Source of the DNA: Serilophus lunatus | Taxonomy: Eukaryota; Chordata; Aves; Passeriformes; Eurylaimidae | Assembly: GCA_013399895.1 (NCBI GenBank) | Contig: VXBA01001608.1 | Location: 1 to 64,000, forward strand | Direction: 5' to 3' | Length of the DNA: 64,000 nt | Shown: positions 49,444-61,772 of the stretch, one piece after another | Layout: every line of letters begins with the position of its first letter | Numbering within the stretch: position 1 is the first letter of the stretch | The notes under the pieces: model-generated | What the model was told of the DNA's origin: nothing | The model's input: only the letters and a program-made list of their open reading frames with translations | Database searches by the model: none | Position numbers and translations under genes: made by a program

Positions 49444-49547
49444 CTGATTCTTCCAAAATATGTTTATAAGGAAATACTCTTGGAACAATGATGTTTTGAT
49501 TTCTTGTGCTGAATCTTGATCCACTATGGAAGTCCTGAAATATGGGA
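49444..49547 (-). other. Candidate exon, 104 nt, gene unknown
   Basis: On the minus strand a long pyrimidine tract ending CTCTTTTTTCAG leads into a 104-nt segment that ends TCAG before GTAAAA, a fair donor. One frame is open across the whole segment and into the flanks: it reads PIFQDFHSGSRFSTRNQN and then IIVPRVFPYKHILEESG. Amino-acid composition is protein-like (few Trp or Cys, mixed polar residues), unlike most chance frames nearby. The segment starts one base into a codon boundary and leaves one base at its end. I do not recognise the peptide. Chance occurrence cannot be excluded. Confidence 0.25.
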
Positions 49548-50058
49548 CTGAAAAAAGAGAAATGCAAAAGAGAAAGAACAGAAAACCAAATCACCATCTC
49601 TACCTACATAAATCCTGACAATTCCAAGACATTTGAACAGCAAAGGGAGCAAAGAAATGTAAACCAAAATAATTCCAACTATTTCTCTTCTTCCTTTCTC
49701 TGAGCATAAAAGGGAACAAAGTCAAGTCAAGCTGCAACAGTTTCTTGGAAGAGCTGGTAATTGATTTATTTTTATAGCATTGCTTTGCCTCTTTCCTTCC
49801 CCTTCAATACATAGGAAAAAAAAAAAGGGAAAAGAACAAAATAAACCTCTTTGCTTTGTGAATTCCAGGAGCAGAAAATTAAACCAGACTGCAAAAAAAA
49901 CCCCAAAACCCACAAGAAGCCACTGGCTGGGGAAGGATCCCTGGACAGTCACTGTGTGGGTTATGACAACTGTTTTCATGCATTGCTGGGTCACTCTGCA
50001 TCTGTGGAAGCAGATGGAGAAATTTAGAGACCGAGAAAAAAAATGAACAATCTTGCAG

Positions 50059-50061
<3 letters not shown>

Positions 50062-50093
<32 letters not shown>
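50062..50093. repeat. Poly-T tract, 32 bases
   Basis: The longest homopolymer of the window. On the minus strand it is an A tail, but the sequence to its right, where a minus-strand retrocopy would lie, shows no recognisable gene or polyadenylation signal. Confidence 0.92.
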
Positions 50094-50097
<4 letters not shown>

Positions 50098-51532
50098 ACT
50101 GGAAAATAATTAATTCAATTCTCACAAGAGAATTGAGTCAGAAGTTGAAATGGGTCTGTTGACTGAGAGAACTCCAGAGGCTTTGGAACCTGCCAAGGTT
50201 CATCAATGAACCTGCACAGGCACATCAATGAACATCAAAGGGTTTCCAAAGGCACTAGAGTGGATCTGGCAGCCTGAAGTCAGAAGCCACAGAAGTAGTT
50301 TCCCCCCCTAATATATTATTCCATAGGCAAATGGATTAACTGCAGGTCTCAGGACAGATCCTGGATCCTCTGGCACCATCCATGTCACCAGGTCCTTGGT
50401 TTCTCCAACACCTTCAGCTCCACTCTGCTACATACTATTTTTTTTTTTTCCCTGTGAATAAACCCATTAAAAATCCATGAAATTCAGGGGAACAAGAACT
50501 CCTGCTTTGAGCTACAAGCAAAACAAAACACAAACACAGTTTTGGAAGAACCAACAGCTGAGCTGAGAGACCTTTTGTGCCTCACATTCATCACGACCTG
50601 CATCGTGCTTAATGGATCTCATACATTTTCACACATGGCTGTGTATTTTTAAAGGGTTTATGCATTTCATTTCATTTCTTTCTTGTTTTAGCTGCCTTTC
50701 ATGGCTCTTCTGCCTCCTAGAAAACTCTGAAGTGTGTATTTCAACAATAAGAACTTGCAAAAGAAAATATTCCTCTCATTTTGTAAAGGAAACTATTGCT
50801 TTAACCTCTCCTGAGATGAACTATTGCTCATAGAAATGGGAGAAGGAAATGAAAGAGTTCAGAGCTGGGCTTCAAAGGTCTGGTTTCCATATGACAGAGC
50901 CTGGAATAAAAAAATTTCAAACAAGACTATGTTTGAGAGCTCAGCATGAATGAAAGAAGCACAGACTGCACAAAAACCTGCTTCAGCCCAACCTGTTTTT
51001 CTTAGCACAGATCCTTAAACTCCAGCTTTGCTTCACATCCTTCCTCCCTGTATTTCCAATATTCCAAGAGACACTTTAATCACCACGCTGTGCTTTAATT
51101 GTTATTAGCATTTAGATTATATGGTAATCTTGCAGCCAGAAGTCAATATTAAATTACTGCCCTTGCCTGCTGAAGAGTAATATATATACATATAGAACAG
51201 AGCTGAAATGTGGTTTAAAGTTTCAGTTCAATTTTATGTCCTAATTACTCAGGAATGTTATGAAAGGACTGTAACATCAGACCATATATTGCTGCCATCC
51301 CAAAGGCAGCTTTATAGTAACATTACAGGAGTGGATTGAACTCGTTACAGGGGAGTTTAATTGAAATGATCCAAAGGAAGTGCTGGCTGTTCATAAAGCC
51401 TTGTTGGTTTGTGTATCCCATCCATCCTCATTCCCGAGGTTTTCAGTGTTAAATGGGGATTGTCAAAGGCAGAGTCACAACAGGAGATGGGTTGGTGACT
51501 CTCCACCTGCCATGGAAAGCCAGATCCTTCCA

Positions 51533-51815
51533 GGATCATGGAATAGTTGAGGTTGGGAGTGACCTCTGGAGAACAGCCAGTCCAACTCCCCACCCAGAGC
51601 AGGTGACACAGGGACACATCCAGGTGGGGTTGGAATGTCTCCAGAAAGGGAGACTCCACACCCTCCCTGGGCAGCTGTTCCAGTGCTCTGGACCCTTCAT
51701 GGAAAGAAGTTCCTCCTCATGTTGAGGTAGAACTTGCTGTGGTTTCATTTTACTCCCCTTCCTGTCACTGGGCACCACTGGGAAGAGTTGGGCACCATCC
51801 TCTGGCACTGACACA
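51533..51815 (-). mobile_element. CR1 LINE fragment, antisense
   Basis: The plus strand gives ATCATGGAATAGTTGAGGTT, GTGACCTCTGGAGAACAGCC, GTCCAACTCCCCACCCAGAG, CTCCACACCCTCCCTGGGCA, CTGTTCCAGTGCTCTG and CAGTGCTCTGGACCCTTCAT, then a block around CTTCCTGTCACTGGGCACCA. This is a CR1 3' half in reverse, from a subfamily not otherwise present in the window. Confidence 0.9.
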
Positions 51816-53186
51816 CTTAACTGGAGCCAGTGCAGCACCAGTGGCTTGGGGTGTGTCTCCACCAATCTGCACCAGTGGAGAGTTCGGCTCAGAGCACAGA
51901 TTTTATTTAATTGCCACCAGGGATGGAACACAAGTGCTCTCAAACTCAGCCAAGCACAAGTTCACCACCTGCTCAGCTGAGGAGGTTCAGACATTCCTTC
52001 AGGGTGACACCCCTCTATTTTCCCACCTCAGTGCTCCAGCACACTGAGCTACACGAGATTTGCATTGGCAGGTGTGAGAAGTTGAGGGGGGTTTGATGTT
52101 TGCTGCATGGATCACAAACAGCCCTTTTATTCAGTGCTATTTATGGGCTTCTGTTTCATGGTAGGACGACACAAGTCACTGTGTGTAACCCAAGAGAGCA
52201 AAATACATCAAACCCGAGCATTCCACTGAATGGAAACATCCTCTCCAGTTCTCCTTGTGGCAAAAGCAGTTGGAGAACAAGGAAAGGACATGTGTCACCC
52301 TGTCTGCCATCCAGCTGTGCACGAACCTCTCCAGACACACTTTACTTGAGAGCATGTCCTAGAGAGTTTTTTCTATCAAGCACCACATGGAATTTCCTCA
52401 CTTCACTCATTTGGACAGAATTGAGACACATATTCAGCTTTCCAGACCATGTCACATCACAGGAGCTCAGGAGATTGCACTGTAAAGTTTCTGTCCAGTC
52501 TCATTTTAAGTAAATCCAGTGACACAAATTGTATCACTTTCTGGGGGTTATTCACAGGGTTAATACACACTGAGGGTTCAGCAGAGAAATGAAAACATCA
52601 TCATCCTGCCTTTAGCACTGAATCCTCCTATTTCTTTGGATCTTGTTGCTCCACTGGTTTCTCCTCTAGCCCAAGCAGGACACAACCACATTACTGGGTC
52701 ATGTCCCAGCCTTGTATATTCATTCTCTACAACAGCCACACATTGTACAAGCCTTCCTGAAAATATCACTACTTCATTTATTTCATTTGGTGTTGATTTT
52801 TCTCCATTATTAAGGGCCTGGCTTCAAAGATATTTTCAATTCCATATCCCAGCTTATTCAGGAAAACAGCCCTTTCACAAGTATGACATTAAAGGCAAGC
52901 CTGTGTTTGTGTTTCTTTGAAACCTCCTTAAATCCAAGCACATGTTATTTCCAATTACATCCTTTGATTATCTTAATTCTGAGTTAATGCTGATCAACAG
53001 AAAATAGCTTTTGCAACTTCTCATTTTGCCTTTGGAATAATTCTCAGGTGACACCAACACACCAGGTGACAAAACTACTGCTAATAAAGTCAATCCTCAG
53101 CATGTCTGTTAAAGGTTTTATATTAAGAATTACTCTTAGACATTTCTTTATCATGTGGCATTTAGAAATCAGCATAACATTGGGAA

Positions 53187-53226
53187 TTCTTTACTGAGGG
53201 TGAGGGTGGGGAGGGGCTGGGATGTA
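53187..53226 (+). mobile_element. CR1 LINE internal fragment, about 40 bp
   Basis: TTCTTTACTGAGGGTGAGGG followed by TGGGGAGGGGCTGGGATG matches the block at 40540-40570 and stops abruptly at both sides. It lacks a CR1 3' end, which points to deletion or microhomology transfer rather than a simple insertion. Confidence 0.65.
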
Positions 53227-55605
53227 ATTCTGACTTTAGCTTAATTTATTCTTCTATACCACTAACATAACATTCAAAATATAATAATAAAAAAATCTAG
53301 TCTAATTTCTGCTGCTGTAAAGCCAAATGATTGTTGACAGCTTTACAGTCCTCTGCTGCAGGAAGAGGATAAAGAGGATAAAACCCATTAGCAGATGATG
53401 ATCTAGAAGTACTTGTAGCAGAAAGAGATTTTTTATAGATATCCTGCTAATGGCAGGGGGGAAAGGCTCTTTACATGGAACTAGAAAAATCCTGATCACA
53501 GTCAGATCTTTTTTCCCTTGGAAAACTCAATATTTGCAACTCCAGGGAGGAGTCAAAGTTTGGAATAATTTGGGGTATGTATGGCTCAGAAACAAAATAA
53601 CATTCTAACACTAAAATCCACATAATCATGTTATTTATGGAGAGATTTTGCTCTTATTTGTACAACTCCTCACCAGCCTAACTCCCTCATTCCTTCCATG
53701 ACATTCTTTTCACTGCAGGAGCACTATCAGCTTCATGTTCCTGCACGGAAAAACGCTGTGAAAATGTTCTTCAGCCACAAAAAGGGAGCTAAAATGTCAA
53801 TCCTATTCTTGCAACCTCCCCAGAAGCCCAGTGGACAGGACAGCAGGTGGGGAGAGACAAGCTGACAACCAGTGTGACAGCAGGGCTTGGAAAGGGCCCC
53901 AGAGCAAAGGGAACCCCTGAAAACAAGGAGCTGCCACTTATTTCTTCTGGAAGCAGTTCCTAAACCAGTAGGACAAGCCAGAAAATCATTGGATGGGGAC
54001 AGATGACAACACAAATCACGAGGACACTCCAATTAGCAGAACAGCTAATTGAGGTCTTATCTCCACTTAGGGCCCAGTGCACACATGGGATTTATAAATT
54101 GAAGTTACCACAAGGTTTAGGATTAACTGAGCCTGTGGCCACATCCCTAAATTCAGGATATTACTGAGCATCCCAGCACTATGAAATATGAAAGGGGTTT
54201 TAGGCTCTTACCTCAATGTACAGGAGCCAATATTTGAAAATGATCTGAAGTCCATGGACTAACAGAATAAATATCCAAGTGACATGTGGGTAACACCAGA
54301 TGATGTGAGAAATAAAATCAGTTGAAGAAAATTGCTTCAGACATTACATTATTGCTATTGAATTGAGATCTCTCCTGGTGAGAAGTGACAGAAAGAATCA
54401 TTTGAGAAGAATACTTGGAATATTGTGAATTAGACAAAAAGAATGCAACAGCTGCTGTTGAAGTTGTCAGGGCTCTGTGCTCCTCTTCATTCCAAGCTCC
54501 TCGGGTATTGGATCACTTCTCCAAGACCTTAGTCCTTGGGGGCAGCCAGGGGGTGATAATTCAGTTCCTTCCCTGCTGCAAGGCCCTGACTCAGAGCAGC
54601 ACTAGAAGCCCCAGGGACAATTCCCTTCCCATCTCTCATCCAGGTATTGACCCTTTGCCTTGCTTTGAGGGCAAGAGAGCAAGGAAGAACAGCCCCAAGT
54701 AATAAAGATCCCTCCACTCAATGGTTTTATGAGGATACAGAAATGCAGAAGCTTAAAAAAAAATCAAGGTTGCCATGTTAACTCTCCTAGCATCCAAGAT
54801 TTTACTTAAGATTTTATTAAGGAAGTGAAAAAAAAAAGACTTCAAGAGGAGAAAGCAGAGCTCAAATGCCCCAACACCTCTTGCCTTCAGAACCATGAAC
54901 ACAGACAGTCATTTTTTCAAATTAATCTTTGAGGATATAAAGAAAATAAACCACCAAACAAGGTTTTTATTAGCTTTTAATTAAGTGCATTTATTAAAAC
55001 CTGGACTACAATTTTACATTTTAAGTACTTAAAATTGAGGACAAGCTTTTTTTGGCAAATGTAAAGCTTCAATAATGTTTGTGGAGGAATTGGGAAATGG
55101 GAATTGAGGTGAGTTTACATCCCTCCACACCAAGGCAGCTCTGCAGGCTTCCCAAATGGGCTCCCACCTCTTCTGGAACAGCTGGGCTCCCAAAATCTCC
55201 CCAGGGCCAGAACTCCTGTACCTCCATGGGCAGGCAGACACTGGCAGGCTGGAGTAGCTGGTGATTATTAATTCTGCCAGTCCCACAACCTGAAGGTTTC
55301 CAAGTGTTTTGCAAACATGAGTAGATTCAGTTTCATAATTGTTTTTAGTCTGCAATTAAATCCTATCACCTTTCTACAGTCAGGGAAGCTAAAGAATACT
55401 AATTCTGCTAAATTTTAGCTTGGCTGCCTGGAAACAAAGCCCTGGGGATGCCTCTCCCCAGCCCTGCAGCAGCTCCTGGATGTTGTGCAGTATCAGCATC
55501 CCTGAATTTCAGCTCCATTCCGTCAGTTCTCCTGTCAGAGAGAGAATTTCAAGAACACAGAATTCTATAGCACAGCCTCTCCCTTTAATGGGACAACAAA
55601 AAAGA

Positions 55606-55826
55606 AGCCTCAAGTTGTGCCAGGGGAGGTTGAGGTTGGATATGAGGGAAAATTTCTCGCTGGGTGGTTAAACATTAGAAGAGACTCCCAGGGAAATTTG
55701 GAGTCACCATCCCTGGAATTGTTCCAAGCAGATGTGGCACCTTTTGAGCTGCTTTATGGACATTGGCTGGAGGTTGGACTTGATCATCCTGGAGGTGTTT
55801 TCCAACCTTAATGATTCCATGACTTC
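55606..55826 (+). mobile_element. CR1 LINE 3' fragment with end of ORF2
   Basis: Sense order is CTCAAGTTGTGCCAGGGGAG, GTTGAGGTTGGATATGAGGG, a CTCCCAGGGAAATTTGGAG block, CCATCCCTGGAATTGTTCC, GGAGGTTGGACTTGATCATC and TTTTCCAACCTTAATG. The upstream frame still reads SLKLCQGRLRLDMRENFSL, the CR1 ORF2 C-terminal motif. The end is ATTCCATGACTTCTGA. Confidence 0.93.
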
Positions 55827-58800
55827 TGAAAAAGAGGGGTCTTTCCTGAATATTGAATCACAGCAGATTCAAGCTCTCAAAGTAATGGCAGAAGCTCCAT
55901 GTCCAGCTGAACCCTCAGACACAACAGGATTTGTACTCAGAGGAACCTTGTTCTGCCTTTTGCAATATGGAAGAGTCTTCTCCAACGCTCTTGTACACAC
56001 CTGTTAAAAGTACAGAGTATTAAAAACACCCCAAAACATTTAAACAAACATTAACAGTTTGGTTAAAAGGCACAAAAATCTAAAGTTAAGTCTGTAACTC
56101 CATCCTGTGGTATGTAGGTATTACAACACATTTTTTTTAAAATCCAGAGACACAAATATTTGTGTTATACAGGCAAATCAAAGTGTCTTTCCAGCTTTCC
56201 TTTGGAATGTCCTTCCTTATGCAGGTGACCTACCCATGATGTGCTTTGCCAAACTGTGTTTGCTCAGAGAACTCTTTTCTCTGGGGATGTTGAAGAAGAG
56301 GTTTGGTCTGAACTGGTGCAACACCCCAAGATTCATGTTCTAGGGGCAGATCTGCAGCCTGATTTTATCACCCAGGTCCTAGATTTAAACACATGGAACA
56401 CTTAGGGAATGGAATTATCTCCATCAACTCCAACAGACCACTGGAAGAAATTCTCCAAAAACTCAAACATGAATTTGGAAAGAATTACTACTTTCAAAGA
56501 GAGGCACTTGAAAACGTTCAACCCAACCAGGTACAACAGAAACCCAGATGAGAACACTCTGCATCTCAGCAGGCCCTGTCCTGGGAAGCTGGAGGGCTTT
56601 AGAAACTTGCCCTGACCTCAGGATGCCACTCAAATGTTGTATTTGCCATTATCCCTCTTTTTCCAGCAGCTTCCACAAGGCTGTTCAGGCCTGGGGAGGG
56701 GCTGAGCAGACACTGGTCTCTGCTGGGGCTCCTGTTTGGGACAAAGCTGAGCCTGAAACATTCCAAACCATTGCAGCTTCTCCAGAGCCCTCCTGCCAAA
56801 GCCTGCCAGGAGTTGGGCTGCTGCTCCCCCTGTCACCAGCCTTGTCATGATTCTAAGGTAATATATTTGCCTTGAAGCCTAAGTAGCTGAACTGTGAGAA
56901 TGTGGTGCTTCATTTCAAGAGTCTCCCAGCTGCAGAAAACAGCACGAGGAACCTGCTAATGATGTAATAAATGCTTCCTAAATCGGTATTTCCACTGATC
57001 TCAACACTTGTGCTGCTCAGGCAACGCAGACACATCTGGTCTGCAAAGGGCCACGTTGGGGAACATGTTGTTGCCCTGCAGAGCATCCCTTGGCCTGGAA
57101 GTTTCCTTGCCCAAAGGTCTGCAGGGAGGATGTGGAACCACAGGACAGGCTGGGGAAAAGCAAAGGAATCCCCAGTTACAGACTGTGGACAGCTGAGGTG
57201 GAAGAATGAAATGAAAACCATCCTATCCCACCTCCCTCCTTTTCCTTCCCTTTGTCCAGCTGAATCAACTTCTTTTTGCTGCCTGAACACAGGGACCAAC
57301 ATTATTCATAATGAGAAAAGCCAAATTAAAAAAGAATCCTGCTCACTGTCTACAAATCTCTTCTTCAGGCAACTTCTCAGCGTCATGATTTTTAAACTCT
57401 AAACAAAGCCCTTGCTGAGCAGGCTCTGAGTGACAGTGGAAGGAAGGGAGGCTCATCACAGCTGTGTAAACCCACGGAAATTTGTGTTTTAAGGCAGACA
57501 AGCAAAGGGAAAAGCAATAGTTATACACCAAAACAAAGCAGTGCCTCTTGAAAGGAAACATCACAGCAAATAGCAGATTTTCACTCACCCAGACATTAAA
57601 AAGAAATCTTCTTTCTTAGCTGAAAAAAGAGACAATCATATGTCTTGATTTTCCAAGCACAAGTAGTTTGTATTAAAAGAGGGGCTGTCAATTTAGCTGA
57701 AGACAAGAAGTGTCCTTTTATAGCTCTTTTTAACATGCATTCATGAATTCTGGATGAACAGAAGTGTCCTTGTTGGCTGATCAAGTGCACATTTACATTC
57801 AAAGCCAGGCAGAAATTCAAACATATTTTAGCAGTGCTGTGATGAAGCACCATGAGTGTTTTTACTCCTCCACCCCACACTGAAGGGAGAGAGTTGTCAG
57901 AGGAGCAAAGCACAGGTGGTAATTAAATTTACTAAGAGGTCCATTAAAACCCTGAGAGTAAAAGTGACCAAAAGCAATTCGAGTTTCATCATGAAGTTAT
58001 TGAATTTAATTTCTAAACCTCAATGAAGGACATATAAAAAAAGCTGTAAAAACAGACCAGCTTTCCAGAAAAGGGAGGAAAGAAGTGAAACACTCAGACT
58101 GGTGGGAGAGACAGAACAGGCATTGCCTTCCTTTCTTTGCACTTAGTTACTCAGAAATACTGAACCCAGTGCGAGCCCAGTCCCTGTTGTGTCAGGATTC
58201 CTGCAGAGCTTCCCCCTGGGAGGGCTCAGCTCCAAGGTTTGGCCGATCAGTTGAATTCCTTCTCAGATCTGGAGATATTTAGATCAACTCCCTGTGAGAA
58301 GGACACTCCTTCCAGCCTGAAAACTGCAGGGCCCAAAGCTCCCTGGTTTCTGCAGGTGGTTAAATCCTCCCTTGGTCTGAGCTCTTCATCACTGTTGAAG
58401 ACCAGGATTCCACCAGTGTCACACAGGATCAAGTGATCTCAGGCTCTGGTAAAGTTGGGCACATCACTGGATCCCCAAAAGGGGGAGTAACAAAGCAAAA
58501 AAAAAGAATAAATTGCTTGCTGTGGGTCTGTTCCAGCAGAACTGAGCAAAGCCTTGGGAGTGAAGTGTCCTGCACCTCTCTAAAGTCTCCTGCTTAACAA
58601 ACCATCAGCTCCTCCTTCACGTGAAGGATGACTCTCTCTCTTTCTGCATCTCACTTCATCTTAACCAGCCACTCTTGCTCCTAAAGGGAGGAAACTAGGC
58701 CCAGGAGGGAAGTATTTGAAGGCTGCTGGTCTCAACCTGTGGATGATAAAGGGAACCACCAGCATTCAAAGCAGCTTTTAATTTGCTTTGTTTTAAAAAA

Positions 58801-61654
58801 ATGCCCCTTCCTTTACAAATGTGTCTAAAGCGTGTCTCAGGGGTTTATTAAAAAAATTAAAGAAAGGGAAAAAATGTTTTCTTTTCACACTCAGCAGTAG
58901 AAATATCTTGTAGAAAGATCTTTATCAGAGAGTTAAAAAACCCTAAAGGCAATTTAAGCTACAAGTCCTGCACACCTGAGGAAAACCTTCAGCCCTGGTG
59001 AGGGCTCAGGGCAGAGCAGGGTCACCTTCCCAAGGTCAATAATGCAATTTTGGAAGCTGTAACTGCTTTAGATGTTGAGGTGTTATCCCAATTAGCACCT
59101 ACAGCACTACTTACAATGGGAGCACACACTAATTAGCCTCCAGGGTGGGTTTTTTTCCTGCACAGGTAAATATGAATTATTTTGGAGAAGGTTTTGCTCA
59201 TCCCATGTGCTGACAAGGCCCATGGGTGTGACACACAGCACTGAACAGACAGTACTTCATGGCAATACCACATCTGAGGGCCTCAGGCTGTCATTTATTC
59301 CATTTATTATTATTATTTTATCATCCATCCTCTTAATTTCTTTGTATCAGACCTACTGCTGTTAAATGGGAAATAACTCTCAAATCCCAATTGAATAATC
59401 TGAACTCATCCTGAGGTTGGAGAATGTTGAAAACATCAGCTAGGCTGGAGATGTTTAATCTCTGATTTGTAAAGTCAAGCAAAGCAGAAAATCTTTGGAA
59501 TAACTGTCCCCTCTTGATTCCCAGTTTTTCAAATCATTGGCTTCATCTGCTCGAGCGAGGACTCAGTGTTATCTGGAAAGAATTGGATTCAATAATTAAG
59601 ATGTGAAGCTGCAGAAGAATTGAGTGTCATTTATGTGAGAGGAATGAAGTGGGTGGGAAAGACTAATCTAAAAAGAGTGCAGAGCTGTGCTGGAAAGGCC
59701 AGTGCTGCATCCTGGAGAGGAGAATGAGGTGAAGAGAAGGGAAAGGCTGAGCATTCCCCACAAAGCCTGGGCTGACTGAAGACCCAGCCCTGGATCCCAA
59801 CAGAATGAGGAATTCAGGTTTATCTGCTTTTCCTACAGGATTTCATAGTTCAGCTCCAAATCAGGGAACATCCCTGAGACATTTGCAGTGGGGATGAGGT
59901 TGGGTACCAGGGTTAGAGGAGGGCACTTCCCTCCAGTGAAGTCTCTCCCAAGGATTCTCCACACCACAACTCCCAGGAGGTTTGAGGCTTTTTTTGTGTG
60001 TGTCTCTATAATAGTTTGCATTAATTAATTAAGATTTCTTTAATTATGGCACATGTGAAATAATTAAAGTGCAATACTGCTGATTTTTTCCTCTCTGCCT
60101 CATGTCCTAGGAAGTGTCACAAAATACAAAATCTGTGGGGTTTCTCCCACCTCCTGTTTGTGTTCTTAAAATTTTCAAAGCCCCACAAAATTTTTAGGGG
60201 GAATTTTACTCCACTTGTCTCTATCTTGCTCTCTGCTTATGAAAATCCAAGTTACCCTCTCATTTGCACTAAATGGCAAAGCTCCTTCCCTTCCTCTCCC
60301 TGTCCCTGCACACACTGACCTCAAATGCTCCCACAAATCAGATCAGCCTTGTTGACTTTCCTCACTCCCCTAATTAAGAGCCAGAAGGATGAAACAAGTG
60401 CCTTCAGAGCAATTGTCCTCAGAGCTCCACTACCAGCCCATTCTAATAAATTTTGGCAGCAGAGAGTTTTCTCTGCAGGAACTTTGGGGCACCTGAAGAC
60501 ACATTGGATTTGGCACATCCTCCAGGAACCCTTCGGGAACCGTTAAGTGGATTCTTACTTGGATTTGATTTCCTTTCCATGCTTCAAGAGCACAGAGAGG
60601 CTGATGGTGACACAGCACTGATGGGAATTTGTCATTGCTTTAAATTTCCTCCCTCAGTGCCCAGAACAGGAGCCCAGTGTTTACAGATCCCTCCACAATC
60701 CCAGGATTTTTGACTGGCTGGGACGCTGGGAACAGCATTTAAACTCTACCTCCTTGTGCACAAACACCCCGTGATGATGCAGCAAATAAAATGGATTCAT
60801 TCACCTCCAAAACTTCAGGACTAGATTCTCACATGGATTAAACTGTTCCAATGTCAGAAAGCTGGAGGAGACCAAAGCAATTTGCTCATTAATTAAAACA
60901 GAACCTTTATGGTAAGATTATAATCCTGATGTTATTGGATTTGGTGTTTGAAGGTTGTTTTTCACTTTTAATTAATTTTAATAGATGACCACCCTCAAAA
61001 AATTGATATTTTTTCCTGTGCCCTTTCTGTTATGAACCTGTTTGAGATGAATATTGAGCTTTTACTAATGAGAAGGAAACTTGTCAAATGCAGATTTGCC
61101 CACCTTACCTCAGAGTTAATTTTCACATTTTCCTGGTGCATATCCCAGCTTTCTCTGGGAAGATAACGAAGGAAGAATTTTCTGATCTCTTGTTAATCAT
61201 TTCCTCAATCACCCTAAAACCTCTGCTCTGCATCTGTTTCCATTTATCTTTGAATACGAGAGCTTGGAATTATGACTTATTTTCTGGACAAGGTTTTACA
61301 GAATCATCTACAGCAGTACCAGTTCTTCCCTATCTTGGTTCTAGCAAGATAAAAATTCAGTGACACCAACTGCATTACTCTTGATTTATAGAAAATATCT
61401 ATTCTTCCACTCAAGGGTCAGAAAGAAAACCCAATTTTCTTTGTTTTTTCTTTGTAAGTACGTGGCCAACACAATTCCCGCTCCCTCCCCTCCTGCAATG
61501 CTGATATTCAGTGTCTGCTTGCACTGAATTTGTAGCCGTATAAATAAAAAAATGACAGATTTCAGCCAACAAGCAGGACTTGGCTGCTCGTGCCACATGT
61601 GGGATGTGCAGCCTCAGGAGTGACAGCAGGACTGGCCATGACTTCACCCCATTC
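55827..61654. other. Unique non-coding DNA with exon-like segments
   Basis: No transposon is recognised across about 5.8 kb. Candidate exon-like segments at 57.6 and 61.1 kb are treated under findings. A TTA-rich run lies near 59300-59320. The remaining open frames are short and without recognisable domains. Confidence 0.5.
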
Positions 61655-61772
61655 CCATGTCTGGGGGAAGAACCTTTTCCTGATTTCCAGCCCGAAGCTC
61701 CCCTGACACAGCTCCAACCATTCCCTCCGGACCTGTCAGTGGTCACCAGAGAGAAGAACATTCAGACAAGTC
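61655..61772 (-). mobile_element. CR1 LINE internal fragment, antisense
   Basis: On the plus strand it runs TGGGGGAAGAACCTTTTCCT, GATTTCCAGCCCGAAGC, CCCCTGACACAGCTCCAACC and ACCTGTCAGTGGTCACCAG, then AGAGAAGAACATTCAGAC. These are CR1 ORF2-end sequences in reverse. The 3' UTR expected to the left is missing. Confidence 0.8.

Larger units (their letters stand above)
48843..51532. other. Unique non-coding DNA
   Basis: It includes the candidate exon at 49.4 kb and the T run at 50.06 kb. 51080-51350 is repeat-free and TAAT-rich. A CATCAATGAAC motif is duplicated near 50200-50230. Confidence 0.5.

Noticed and set aside
57347..57398. 52-nt minus-strand segment reading FKNHDAEKLPEEEICR between TAG acceptor and GTGAGC
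   Set aside because: The peptide looks coding, but the acceptor has a poor pyrimidine tract, the donor follows ACA, and the phase does not fit the 57.6-kb segment.
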